A DNA stretch of 64,000 bases from CAVQKZ01 sp963837325 (GTDB lineage: Bacteria; Actinomycetota; Actinomycetes; Mycobacteriales; Jatrophihabitantaceae): contig CAWIMV010000002.1 of assembly GCA_963837325.1 (NCBI GenBank), forward strand, positions 372,001 through 436,000, given 5' to 3'. This document shows, piece by piece, positions 53,027 to 62,416 of the stretch (position 1 is the stretch's first letter; every line of letters begins with the position of its first letter). A program made the position numbers and the translations under genes. The notes under the pieces were generated by a model. That model was not told the origin of the DNA. It saw nothing but the letters and a program-made list of their open reading frames with translations, and searched no databases.

Positions 53027-54970
53027 CTACAACTCGACGCGCGAGCCCATCACGATCGTCTTGTCATGGGGCAGCCGGAAGTAGGCAGCGGGCGTTGCGG
53101 CATTGTGCGAGAGTCCGATGAACAGCCGCTTGCGCCACCTCATCAACCCGCGACCAGCACCACGCTCGATGACGATTCGGGAGAGAAAGTAGAGCGCAGC
53201 GTCCGGATCGAGGTCGAGCTCATCGGTCAGCATCAAGGCATCGCGCAGCACGGCGGGAATGTCCTGGTCGTCCTGGAACCCGAAGCGGGCGGAGATGTGC
53301 ACGATCCCGTCGTCGTCATAGCCGAGCGAGTCGACTGATAGGCGCTCTCGCCGGGGGACGTGCGGAATGTTCTCGGAGATCACCGAGACGATGACCACGT
53401 GCTCATGCAGTACCCGGTTGAATTCGACGTTGGCCCGCAGGGCCAGTGGCACCGTCTGCTTCGTCGGGTGCGGGAACACGGCTACGCCGGGCACGCGGGT
53501 GACCGGCTCGCGCTGGATCTTCTCGACGAAGTCGGGCAGGGTGCCTTCGAGCTCGGTGCGACGCGCGGTGATCAGTAGCCGGCCGCGCTGCCAGGTGGTC
53601 ATCACCGTGACGACGAGCGCGCCGATGACCAGCGGCAGCCATCCGCCATGCACGACCTTGGTCAGGTTGCCGGCGAGGAACATCAACTCGACGCCGCCGA
53701 ACACGACCGCCGTGACGACCAGCTGCCAGATCCGCCAGTGCCAGACGGCCGCGGCAACGACGAGGAACAGCGTCGTGGTCAAGAGCAGGGTTCCGGTGAC
53801 GGCGAGTCCGTAGGCAGTCGCGAGCCGGTTCGAGGATCGGAACGCGAACATCAGGATCAGGACACCGCCGAACACCAGCCAGTTGACTGCCGGCAGGTAG
53901 ATCTGCCCGCTTTCCCGCGTCGACGTGTGCCGCACGGTCAACGGCGGGAGGAAGCCCAGCCGGACGGCTTGGCGCGACACCGAGAACGCGCCGGAGATGA
54001 CCGCCTGGGACGCGATGACCGTAGCCACAGTCGCGAGCACGACCAACGGCACGCGCGCCCAGCCCGGCGCCAGCAGGAAGAACGGGTTCGCGGCGGTCTT
54101 CGGATTGTGCAGGATCAGCGCGCCCTGGCCGAGGTAGTTCAGCGTCAGGGCCGGGAAGACGACGATGAACCAGGCCCGCCGGATCGGTGGGCGGCCGAAG
54201 TGACCCATGTCGGCGTACAGCGCCTCGGCGCCGGTGATGGCGAGGACCACCGCACCCATCGCGATGAACGCGATGTAGGGATGGTCGGCAACGAATGTGA
54301 CGACGTAGGTGGGCGACAGACCGCGTAGGACCGCCGGATGCCTGACGAGTTCGGGAACGGCAAGCGCCGCGAGCGTTCCGAACCAGACCAGCATCACCGG
54401 CCCGAACAGTCGGCCCACGCGGTGGGTGCCGAACCGCTGGACGACGAAGAGCAGCGTGAGGATCGCTACGGCTATTGGCAGCACCAGGTGCTTGACGTCG
54501 GGCGCCGCGATCGAGACGCCTTCCACCGCCGACAGCACTGAGATCGCCGGCGTGATCACACTGTCGCCGAAGAATAAGGACGCGCCGATCACGCCGAGCA
54601 ACATCGCAGCCGGAACCAAGCGCTTCGGACCGCTGACGTTCTGCCGGATGAAGGCGGCCAGCGCCATGATGCCGCCCTCGCCGTCGTTGTCGGCCCGCAG
54701 GATGAACAGCACGTACTTGACCGAAACGATCAGCAGGATCGACCAGAACACCAGCGAGATCACGCCGTAGACGTCGGCCGGAATCCGCTGCACCGCGCCA
54801 CCATCGATGGAGAACACGGTTTGCAACGCGTACAACGGGCTGGTCCCGATGTCGCCGAACACCACCCCGAGAGCGCCGACGCCGAGGCCGAGCACGCTGC
54901 CGCCGTGCGCAGCCGGGTGATCCGGATTGCCAGACCGTCGCGGCCGACCTTCGGTCTCGATCGTCGTCAC
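53027..54970 (-). CDS. kup: Kup-type potassium uptake transporter
   Basis: The protein has 647 residues, with 12 hydrophobic segments in the first about 450 and a soluble C-terminal domain. The start region G-V-V-F-G-D-I-G-T-S-P-L-Y-A and N-D-G-E-G-G are Kup signatures. It takes up potassium with protons. The PfkB-type kinase gene ends 31 bp upstream. Confidence 0.95.
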   Translation of the reverse strand: MTTIETEGRPRRSGNPDHPAAHGGSVLGLGVGALGVVFGDIGTSPLYALQTVFSIDGGAVQRIPADVYGVISLVFWSILLIVSVKYVLFILRADNDGEGGIMALAAFIRQNVSGPKRLVPAAMLLGVIGASLFFGDSVITPAISVLSAVEGVSIAAPDVKHLVLPIAVAILTLLFVVQRFGTHRVGRLFGPVMLVWFGTLAALAVPELVRHPAVLRGLSPTYVVTFVADHPYIAFIAMGAVVLAITGAEALYADMGHFGRPPIRRAWFIVVFPALTLNYLGQGALILHNPKTAANPFFLLAPGWARVPLVVLATVATVIASQAVISGAFSVSRQAVRLGFLPPLTVRHTSTRESGQIYLPAVNWLVFGGVLILMFAFRSSNRLATAYGLAVTGTLLLTTTLFLVVAAAVWHWRIWQLVVTAVVFGGVELMFLAGNLTKVVHGGWLPLVIGALVVTVMTTWQRGRLLITARRTELEGTLPDFVEKIQREPVTRVPGVAVFPHPTKQTVPLALRANVEFNRVLHEHVVIVSVISENIPHVPRRERLSVDSLGYDDDGIVHISARFGFQDDQDIPAVLRDALMLTDELDLDPDAALYFLSRIVIERGAGRGLMRWRKRLFIGLSHNAATPAAYFRLPHDKTIVMGSRVEL

Positions 54971-55001
54971 CGGCTCATTCTGCCCGAGTCGCCTCCTCCG
55001 C

Positions 55002-55877
55002 TCAGGCCGGCAGATCGGTGGGATCCAGCGGCACCGTCATCGGTCCGGGCACAGTGATCGCCCGGGCGACGATTCGCGCTGCGGCGGTGCCGGCGGCGGG
55101 CCAACTCAGACCGGCGAGCCGTCCGGCGATGACCGCGCCGGCGAAGGTGTCACCGGCACCATCGGGGTCGACCACGGTCTCGGGCGGTGCGACGGCCGCA
55201 ATGTGCCGGTCGAGGTCGCCGGCGCGCAGCTGGGCACCGCGTTCAGCCATCGTGCGGCAGACCACGACGCCACTTCCGACCAGTTGATCTTCGTCCAGAC
55301 CGAGCGCCTCGAGCTCGCCCTCGCTGGGAAACAGCACGTCGGCCTCAGTGCACAGCTGGCGCAGCTGCGCCAACTGGTCGGGATCGTCGAGCTCGGCCCG
55401 CAGGTTCGGGTCGATCGAGACCGTCGCCCCGGCGGCGCGTCCACGGCGCACGGCGGCGGCGACGACCTGGGCCAGCGATCCGCCGAAGAGCACCGCGGAA
55501 CCGGACACGTGCACCCATGCCGCTCGCTCGGGCAGGTCGCCGAGGCTGTGATGCCCGAGCGTGACCGCCGCGCTGGCGGCGACGTTGAATTCGAAGGCGC
55601 GCGAGCCGTCGGGAAAGTACGCCACGGTCGCCGTCGCCGTAGGCAGATCTGTGCGGACGGCGATCCGCGCCAGGTCGACGCCAGCGGCGGCGAGACTGTC
55701 GCGGATGAGCTCGCCGTTGACGTCGTCCCCGACCGCGCCGACGAAGCTCGTCGTAGTGCCGAGCCGGGCCGCGACCCAGGCCGCGATCGCCGGTGCACCG
55801 CTGGGATGGGGAGAAATGTCGCGATCTACCGGGTTTCTGGGCACGATGACGATCGGTTCACCCGCAATGAGAAGCAT
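55002..55877 (-). CDS. PfkB-family carbohydrate kinase
   Basis: The protein has 291 residues. The C-terminal DPDGAGDTFAGA motif supplies the anion hole and the catalytic Asp (second D of G-A-G-D). The N-terminal G-G-A-P-A-N-V-A-like motif is present as SGAPAIAAWVA. AAGGAAG precedes the ATG. The sugar is unknown; fructokinase or 2-keto-3-deoxygluconate kinase are options. Confidence 0.88.
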   Translation of the reverse strand: MLLIAGEPIVIVPRNPVDRDISPHPSGAPAIAAWVAARLGTTTSFVGAVGDDVNGELIRDSLAAAGVDLARIAVRTDLPTATATVAYFPDGSRAFEFNVAASAAVTLGHHSLGDLPERAAWVHVSGSAVLFGGSLAQVVAAAVRRGRAAGATVSIDPNLRAELDDPDQLAQLRQLCTEADVLFPSEGELEALGLDEDQLVGSGVVVCRTMAERGAQLRAGDLDRHIAAVAPPETVVDPDGAGDTFAGAVIAGRLAGLSWPAAGTAAARIVARAITVPGPMTVPLDPTDLPA

Positions 55878-56026
55878 GGCTACTTCCTTACGCCATCGAC
55901 GTGCGCCGCCTGAACCAGTTCCGCGTTCCGACTCCGACGAGGGGCCGTAAGTCTGCCGGTGCGGGGCTCAGTATCCGTCGCTTCCGGCCGATAGGTCCGG
56001 AGAAGGACCTGAAGGAGGAGTGCTTG

Positions 56027-58069
56027 GTGGCGGCGACGGCTCGACCCTCGTTCTTCGTCCCATCGCTGTTCACCGCCGTGTGGTGGGGCTCCGTCCTCAT
56101 CGGCTGTGGCCTGATCCTCGTGGCCGGTTACGAGGTCGCGACGGCACCCATGCGGTCGGCCGGAGCGCCGCTGGCCATGACCATGGTCCTCGTCCTGGTC
56201 CTGGAACTACGTCCGCTGGTCCAAGGCCGAGGCCACGACCCCCAGGGCGTGGTCATGTCGACCGCCTTCACGGTCGCCATCCTGTTCCTGTGGGGACCGT
56301 GGCCGGCGATCGTGGCTGTCAGCCTGGCCACGCTCACGTCGGGGCTGCGGATGCACAAGGAGCTCTGGAAGAACCTCTTCAACGTCGGGCAATACAACCT
56401 TTGCTTTGCCGCCGCCTGGTTCGTCATGCTCCTGGCCGGCCACGACCCGAGCATCGGGCACCCGCTTCGGTCCATGCACGGCACCGATGTCGTCTGGACG
56501 TTCGCGGTGTGGACGGTGTACTTCCTGCTCAACGACCTCCTGGTCTCGGCCGCCCTGGCCCACACCGACACGTTCAAGGCAATGATCACGTTCGACTTCT
56601 GGCACTACGCCACGACCACGTTTTCCGTACTGGCGCTGTCGCCCCTGATCGTCGTCGTCGCGCAGACCGCGTGGACGCTGCTGCCGCTGCTGCTGATCCC
56701 ACTGCTGCTGGTCTACAAGATGGCCCAGATGTCGTTGGAGCGGGAGTACCAGGCCGGCCACGACACGTTGACCGGGTTGCCCAACCGCAAGAACCTGCGG
56801 CTCTCGCTCGAGGAAGCGGTCGTCGAGGCCGACCGCGATGGCAAACCGCTCGGCCTGTTGCTCATCGACATGGACCACTTCAAGGAAGTGAACGACACGC
56901 TCGGCCACCAGGTCGGCGACAAACTGCTCGTGCAGTTCGCGCGGCGGTTGACCGATTCGGTGCGCGCCGACGACCAAGCGGCCCGCTTGGGCGGCGATGA
57001 GTTCGCGGTGATCGTGCCGCGGGCCGACGAAGCGACGGCGGTCTCGGTCGGGGAACGGATCCAGGCTGCGCTCGGCGCCCCGATGGACCTGGAAGGCGTG
57101 CGGCTCGACATCGCCGCGTCAATCGGGCTGGCCATGTATCCGGCGCACGCCCAGAGTGCCGACGATCTGCTCCGCCTGGCCGACGTCGCCATGTACACAG
57201 CCAAGGACACCCGCAGCCGGATCGCGACCTACTCGGTGGAACGTGACGGCAACAGTTCCGAGCGACTGCAGCTGATCGGGCAACTCAAGGCGTCCCTCAC
57301 CGACGGCACGCTCGACCTGTATTACCAGCCGAAGGTGTCGCTCTCGGATGGCTCCGTGCTCGGCGTCGAAGCCATGCTGCGCTGGCGTCATGCCAGGCGC
57401 GGATTGATCCCACCGGACCAGTTCATCCCGATCGCCGAGCGTTCCGGGATCATGCCGGCGTTGACCGAGCGGGTCATCACGATGGCCCTCGAGCAGGCGG
57501 CACTCTGGCAGGCCACCGGCCTGCACCTGCCGGTCGCGGTGAACATCTCCGCGACCGACCTGACCAGCGGCAGCTTGCTGACCGTGATCGCCGCCGGCCT
57601 GACCAGGTTCGCGGTGCCGCCCAGCATGCTGCAGTTGGAAGTCACCGAACGCGTCCTGGCCGAAGACACCCCGGAACTGGCCTGCGCCTTGGCCGAGCTC
57701 GATGCGCTGGGCGTGACGTTGAGCCTGGACGACTTCGGCACCGGCTATTCCTCACTGCTGCGGCTCAAGTCGTTGCCGGTGCAGGAGTTGAAGATCGACC
57801 GGGTGTTCGTCTCCGCCCTGAACGACGACGCCTCCGCGCGGGGGATCGTCCGAACCGTGATCGAACTCGCGCACGTGCTGAAGATGCCGGCGATCGCCGA
57901 AGGCGTGGAAACCGCCGACGAACTCGAGTGTTTGCGCACGCTCGGCTGTGACGGCGCGCAGGGCTGGTATATCGCGCCGCCCATGCCGCAGGAGTCGCTG
58001 ACGACCTGGCTCATCGAGCACGACGCGCGAACGGCGGCGGCCGCGCTGGCCGGCCACGCCACGCCGTAG
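56027..58069 (+). CDS. Membrane GGDEF-EAL protein (c-di-GMP synthase/phosphodiesterase)
   Basis: The protein has 680 residues from GTG 56027 with AAGGAGG eight bases upstream; a longer open frame from 55901 has no such site. About seven N-terminal hydrophobic segments (MASE-like sensor) precede an intact GGDEF (322-326). In the EAL domain the signature is E448-A-M, with the other catalytic motifs present (N-I-S, E-V-T-E-R, DDFGTGYSS, L-K-I-D, A-E-G-V-E-T, Q in GAQGW). Both domains may be active; EAM is a mild variation. Confidence 0.9.
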   Translation: MAATARPSFFVPSLFTAVWWGSVLIGCGLILVAGYEVATAPMRSAGAPLAMTMVLVLVLELRPLVQGRGHDPQGVVMSTAFTVAILFLWGPWPAIVAVSLATLTSGLRMHKELWKNLFNVGQYNLCFAAAWFVMLLAGHDPSIGHPLRSMHGTDVVWTFAVWTVYFLLNDLLVSAALAHTDTFKAMITFDFWHYATTTFSVLALSPLIVVVAQTAWTLLPLLLIPLLLVYKMAQMSLEREYQAGHDTLTGLPNRKNLRLSLEEAVVEADRDGKPLGLLLIDMDHFKEVNDTLGHQVGDKLLVQFARRLTDSVRADDQAARLGGDEFAVIVPRADEATAVSVGERIQAALGAPMDLEGVRLDIAASIGLAMYPAHAQSADDLLRLADVAMYTAKDTRSRIATYSVERDGNSSERLQLIGQLKASLTDGTLDLYYQPKVSLSDGSVLGVEAMLRWRHARRGLIPPDQFIPIAERSGIMPALTERVITMALEQAALWQATGLHLPVAVNISATDLTSGSLLTVIAAGLTRFAVPPSMLQLEVTERVLAEDTPELACALAELDALGVTLSLDDFGTGYSSLLRLKSLPVQELKIDRVFVSALNDDASARGIVRTVIELAHVLKMPAIAEGVETADELECLRTLGCDGAQGWYIAPPMPQESLTTWLIEHDARTAAAALAGHATP

Positions 58070-58102
58070 CCGGGCCGACTGCCGCTGGTCAACGCGTCGC
58101 CC

Positions 58103-59779
58103 TCAATGTCCCTTGTCGCCGCCGTGATCGCCGATCCATTCGGCCACGATGTCGGCCAGCACCGGCATGGGCACGGAGCCGCTGTCGAGCAGGGCCGCGT
58201 TGAAGCCGCGTAGGTCGAACGACGCACCGAGGGCCGCCTGGGCGTCGGACCTGAGGCGCAGGATCTCGCGCTGCCCGGTCATGTAGGCGAGGGCCTGGCC
58301 GGGCCAGGCGATGTAGCGGTCGACCTCGTTGATGAGGAACGGCTCGGGCAGCGCGACGTGCTCGATCATGAACCGGATCGCCCGCTCGCGGCTCCAGCCG
58401 AACGCGTGCAGGCCGGTGTCGACGACGAGCCGAGCGGCGCGGTGCATCTCCATGTACACCGAGCCGATCTCGGCCCGGGCGTCGCTGTACAGGCCGAACT
58501 CTCCGGCCAGCTTCTCGGCGTACAACCCCCAACCCTCGGCGTGCACGGTCATCGACAACTGCTGCAGCAGCGGCAGGTCGGGCAGCACCTGTAGGCGAGC
58601 GAGCTGCGAATGATGCCCGGGAACTGTCTCGTGGAACGCGACCGCCTCGAGGTCCCAGCCCGATCCGGCTGTAGGACGCACGGTGTTGAACCAGAACGTG
58701 CCCGGTCGCGAGCCATCGCGCTGCGGGCGGGTGTAGTGCGGGGCCATGCCCGATTCCCCGACCGTCTCCGGCATGGGTGAGACCGCGCAGGGAGCCGGCA
58801 ACGGGTCGGGCATCATCTCGCCCGCCCGCGCCTCCGCCCGCCGGATGGCAGCCTGGGCGGCGGCGATCGCGGCGTCCGGGTCTAGATCGGTGGCCGACGC
58901 GCGCACCGCGGCAACGACGGCCGGCAGGTCGGCCAAGCCGAGCGTGGCACCCAGTTCCCGCGCCCGCGTCTCGAGAACGTCGATCGCCGCGAGCCCGGTC
59001 TCGTGCAGCTCCTCGGCGGACAGCGGAAGCGTCGTGTGCACGGCGATGTCGCGCAGGTAGTCCTCGTCACCGCCGGGCACGCCGCTGACGCCAACCTGGT
59101 CGTCGACGCGCGCCTGCGGCCGCAGCTCGACGAGGAGCTCGCGCCAGCGGGCGACGGCCGGCATGATCGCGTCGCGGACGGCGCGTTCCACCTCGGCCCG
59201 CCAACCGCTCATGCCGTCCCAACCTTCCGGCGGTGCGGGCGCGAGGAACGCGCTCGGCATGGGCGTGGCCAAGGCCCGGTCGGCCCACCCGACGGCCTGG
59301 TCGAGCAGTTCGGCCACCGGCAGGCGGCCCTTCGCCCGGCCCTCGCGCAGTCGCTCGGTCGTGCCGTCGATCAACGCACCGCCGCCCCGCAGCCGGGACA
59401 GGTAGTCGTCGGTGGCATGGGTGTCGGGCAGGGTGGTACGGGCGGCGACCGCGAAGAGGGCGGCCGGGCCGGTGATGGGCATCGCCGACACCGTGAACTC
59501 GGCCTCGGCGTTGACAATGCTCTGTTGCCGCGTGTGGCAGATCGAGCGAATCACGCCGAGCGTGACCCGATCGGCCGAGCTGTCCGAAGTCAGGGACTGC
59601 GACTGCAGTTCCAGGTCGCGCAGGGTGGCCGCCAGCGAGTCCGCGGCCGCGGCCGACGGATCGGGCAACAGCGCGTCGTACTCGCGCAGGCCCAGACCGG
59701 TTCCGAGGAATGGATCCGCGGTGAGCAGGGTGTCGATGAGCGTGTCGGCCAATTCCCGGGCCGGCGATGCAGAAACCAT
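58103..59779 (-). CDS. DUF885 family metallopeptidase-like protein
   Basis: The protein has 558 residues. H383-E-T-V-P-G-H388-H389 is the extended zinc motif of this family, and a downstream Glu in the E-G-W-G-L-Y motif is probably the third ligand. There is no clear signal peptide. Family members are carboxypeptidase- or oligopeptidase-like, mostly uncharacterised. ATG 59779 is used; the longer frame is antisense to dcd. Confidence 0.88.
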   Translation of the reverse strand: MVSASPARELADTLIDTLLTADPFLGTGLGLREYDALLPDPSAAAADSLAATLRDLELQSQSLTSDSSADRVTLGVIRSICHTRQQSIVNAEAEFTVSAMPITGPAALFAVAARTTLPDTHATDDYLSRLRGGGALIDGTTERLREGRAKGRLPVAELLDQAVGWADRALATPMPSAFLAPAPPEGWDGMSGWRAEVERAVRDAIMPAVARWRELLVELRPQARVDDQVGVSGVPGGDEDYLRDIAVHTTLPLSAEELHETGLAAIDVLETRARELGATLGLADLPAVVAAVRASATDLDPDAAIAAAQAAIRRAEARAGEMMPDPLPAPCAVSPMPETVGESGMAPHYTRPQRDGSRPGTFWFNTVRPTAGSGWDLEAVAFHETVPGHHSQLARLQVLPDLPLLQQLSMTVHAEGWGLYAEKLAGEFGLYSDARAEIGSVYMEMHRAARLVVDTGLHAFGWSRERAIRFMIEHVALPEPFLINEVDRYIAWPGQALAYMTGQREILRLRSDAQAALGASFDLRGFNAALLDSGSVPMPVLADIVAEWIGDHGGDKGH

Positions 59780-59839
59780 CTGCTCATCATGGTCGGCGCG
59801 CTCCCCGCGGCGGCACGCAGACCCGATAACCTCTCGCGC

Positions 59840-60418
59840 ATGCTGCTGAGCGACCGTGACATCCGGGCGGAGGTCGAAGCCAAGCGGCTCGTACTCGAGC
59901 CGTGGGACGCCGAACTGGTCCAGCCGTCGAGCGTCGACGTGCGTCTCGATCGGTATTTCCGGGTCTTCAACAACTCGCAGTACACCCACATCGACCCGTC
60001 GCAGCAGCAGGACGAGCTGACCACGCTGGTCGAACCGAAGGGCGAGGACCCATTCGTGCTGCACCCGGGTGAGTTCGTCCTGGGCTCGACCCTCGAGGTC
60101 GTCACCCTGCCCGACGACCTGGCTGGTCGACTGGAGGGCAAGTCCAGCCTGGGCCGACTGGGCCTACTCACGCACTCGACGGCCGGCTTCATCGACCCTG
60201 GCTTCACCGGCCACATCACGCTCGAACTGAGCAACGTGGCCAACCTGCCGATCATGCTCTGGCCGGGCATGAAGATCGGCCAGCTCTGCCTGTTCCGGTT
60301 GTCGAGCGCGGCCGAGTTCCCCTACGGGTCAGCGCAGTACGGCTCGCGCTATCAAGGCCAGCGCGGGCCGACGCCGAGCCGCTCCTACCAGAACTTCCGC
60401 CGCTGGCCGACGGTCTGA
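59840..60418 (+). CDS. dcd: dCTP deaminase (actinobacterial, dUMP-forming type)
   Basis: The protein has 192 residues. The dUTPase-like fold is shown by EGKSSLGRLGL (99-109), HSTAGFIDPGF (112-122) and E129, the probable catalytic Glu. Actinobacterial Dcd converts dCTP directly to dUMP (dCTP deaminase/dUTPase). A GATAAC element just upstream suggests a leaderless transcript. Confidence 0.95.
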   Translation: MLLSDRDIRAEVEAKRLVLEPWDAELVQPSSVDVRLDRYFRVFNNSQYTHIDPSQQQDELTTLVEPKGEDPFVLHPGEFVLGSTLEVVTLPDDLAGRLEGKSSLGRLGLLTHSTAGFIDPGFTGHITLELSNVANLPIMLWPGMKIGQLCLFRLSSAAEFPYGSAQYGSRYQGQRGPTPSRSYQNFRRWPTV

Positions 60419-60430
60419 CTGCTACCCGCA

Positions 60431-60498
60431 CCGAGTGGTCAGTTAGACGTCGAGTGGTCAGCTACAGGTGACCACTCGAGCCGTAAGTGACCACTCGG
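60431..60498. terminator. Two nested hairpins between dcd and ilvE
   Basis: CCGAGTGGTCA (60431-60441) pairs with TGACCACTCGG (60488-60498); TCGAGTGGTCA (60450-60460) pairs with TGACCACTCGA (60469-60479). The ten-base core is thus present twice in each direction. It fills the gap between convergent genes and should stop both. Confidence 0.7.
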
Positions 60499-60503
60499 CG
60501 GAC

Positions 60504-61592
60504 TCAGACCAGGCGGTGCATCCAGCCATGCGGGTCGGGCACCGCACCGGTCTGCAGGCCGAGCAGTCGTTCCCGCAACTGCATCGTGATCGACCCGGAT
60601 CCACCGTCGCCCACCTGCCATGAACCGTGGGCGCTCTTCACCGATCCCACCGGCGTGATTACCGCAGCGGTGCCGCACGCGAAGACCTCGGTCAGCGCGC
60701 CCGAAGCGTTGCCCTCGCGCCACTCGTCGGTGGATATCTTGCCTTCCTCGGCGGTGTAGCCGAGTTCTTCGGCCACGGTCAGCAGCGAGTCGCGCGTGAT
60801 GCCGGGCAGCAGCGTGCCAGTGAGCGACGGGGTGACGATCCGGGCGCCTGGGCCGGAGCCGTAGACGAAGTACAGGTTCATCCCGCCCATCTCCTCGACC
60901 CAGCGATGCTCCACCGCGTCAAGCCAGACCACCTGGTCGCAGCCCTGCTCTGCGGCGGCGGCCTGCGCGACGAGTGAAGCGGCGTAGTTGCCCGCGCACT
61001 TCGCTTCGCCGGTCCCGCCGGGCGCGGCCCGGGTGAACTCCGTCGACAACCAGACCGACACGGGCTGCACGCCGCGGGGGAAGTACGCGCCGGCCGGGGA
61101 TGCGATGAGCACGTAGGTGTAGGTGCTGGCCGGCTTGACGCCGAGGCCGACCTCGGTCGCGATCATGAACGGCCGGAAGTACAGGGAGTCGCTCAACACC
61201 GTCGGCACCCACGCCTGGTCGACCTCGGTGAGCGCGCGCAACGACTCGACGAACAGCTCCTCGGGCAGTTCGGCCATGGCCAGCCGGCGAGCCGAGCGAA
61301 CGAACCGGGCGGCGTTCGCGTTCGGACGGAACGTGGCAATCGATCCGTCGGGCTGGCGGTAAGCCTTAAGGCCCTCGAAGATTTCCTGTCCGTAGTGCAG
61401 CGCCATCGTGGCCGGGTCGAGGTTCAGCGGCCCGTACGGCACGACCTGGCCTTCGCCCCAGCCGCCGTCAGCCGTCCAGTCGATGCGGACCATGTGGTCG
61501 GTGAAGTAGCGGCCGAACCCGGGCGCAGCGAGGATCGCGGCCCGCTCCTCGTCGGTCTTGGGATCGGGGTTGCGCACCACGCTGAACGCCAT
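60504..61592 (-). CDS. ilvE: Branched-chain amino acid aminotransferase
   Basis: The protein has 362 residues, fold-type IV PLP enzyme. The Schiff-base lysine is K198 in GEAKCAGNYA; the E-E-M-G-G-M-N and G-T-A-A-V-I-T-P motifs are present. It makes and degrades Leu, Ile and Val by exchange with 2-oxoglutarate. It lies 99 bp downstream of the TetR gene. Confidence 0.95.
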   Translation of the reverse strand: MAFSVVRNPDPKTDEERAAILAAPGFGRYFTDHMVRIDWTADGGWGEGQVVPYGPLNLDPATMALHYGQEIFEGLKAYRQPDGSIATFRPNANAARFVRSARRLAMAELPEELFVESLRALTEVDQAWVPTVLSDSLYFRPFMIATEVGLGVKPASTYTYVLIASPAGAYFPRGVQPVSVWLSTEFTRAAPGGTGEAKCAGNYAASLVAQAAAAEQGCDQVVWLDAVEHRWVEEMGGMNLYFVYGSGPGARIVTPSLTGTLLPGITRDSLLTVAEELGYTAEEGKISTDEWREGNASGALTEVFACGTAAVITPVGSVKSAHGSWQVGDGGSGSITMQLRERLLGLQTGAVPDPHGWMHRLV

Positions 61593-61691
61593 AGTTGGTC
61601 ATCCTAGTTTCTTGCCGGGCAGCCCGGCCCCGGCCATTTCCGCGCAGACGGCCCGGCAGCAGTCGGGTTCCGGGTACCGCCGTTCAGTCGC

Positions 61692-62339
61692 CTATTTCGT
61701 GCCGATCGCGGTGTCGGCCGCCAGGATTGCCACGAGCGACGCCATGTCCTCGTCCGAGGAGGCCATCACCAACGCCGGCAGGGCCTTGGTCAGCAGGTCC
61801 AGCAGCTGGTCGCGCCCGATGGCCGGCGAACCGAGCCAGCCGATCACGCAGGCCTCGGCGAAGGCCACCCAGCCGTGCACGGCCAGTTCGGCCCGCGGAC
61901 CCATGGCCAGACCCATTTCGCCGACCATCGCGATCACCCGGCCGGCCAGCCGGGACCGGGTTTCGTCGAAGATCGCTCGCATTTCGGCGTCGCCGCTCGC
62001 GGCACCGCGCACCAGTGACGTGTAGTTGTCGGGGTTTTCCTCGACGTACTCGACGAATGCCGTCAACGAGGCCCGCAACGCCTCGACGGGCGCGAGCGAT
62101 GGATCGGGTTCGGTCCGGCGCAGCAGCTCATGGGCCGCGGCCCGGACCACTTCGGTGTGGAACTCCTGCTTGGACGAGAAGTAGTGGAACAGTAGACCGC
62201 GGGAAATACCGGCCTGCTGGGCGATGTCCTCGACGGACAGCTCGTCGAGGGTGCGGGTGGCCAGCATCTCGACGCCGAGTTCGATGAGCTGGGCGCGTCG
62301 GGCCTCGGGGCTGAGCCGCACCCGCTTCTCCGTCGCCAT
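61692..62339 (-). CDS. TetR-family regulator
   Basis: The protein has 215 residues. The N-terminal HTH is clear (VEDIAQQAGISRGLLFHYFSSKQEF, about 36-60), and the C-terminal ligand domain is of the common TetR_C type. It is divergent from a flavin monooxygenase, and a shared operator lies between, so it likely represses both. Confidence 0.9.
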   Translation of the reverse strand: MATEKRVRLSPEARRAQLIELGVEMLATRTLDELSVEDIAQQAGISRGLLFHYFSSKQEFHTEVVRAAAHELLRRTEPDPSLAPVEALRASLTAFVEYVEENPDNYTSLVRGAASGDAEMRAIFDETRSRLAGRVIAMVGEMGLAMGPRAELAVHGWVAFAEACVIGWLGSPAIGRDQLLDLLTKALPALVMASSDEDMASLVAILAADTAIGTK

Positions 62340-62345
62340 CGGGAC

Positions 62346-62410
62346 ATCGTATCTGGCTATTGAACGTGAGCCAACTGTCTATTGACTCGGATTCAATGAC
62401 TGCCTACGCT
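62346..62410. promoter_or_regulatory. Divergent promoters and TetR operator
   Basis: Plus strand: TTGACT (62382-62387), 17 bp, TACGCT (62405-62410), leaderless start at 62417. Minus strand: TTGGCT (complement of 62369-62374), 17 bp, TACGAT (complement of 62346-62351). ATTGAACGTGAG (62359-62370) and CTCGGATTCAAT (62386-62397) match in 9 of 12 positions as inverted arms across both -35 boxes. Confidence 0.75.
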
Positions 62411-62416
62411 GGCGCA

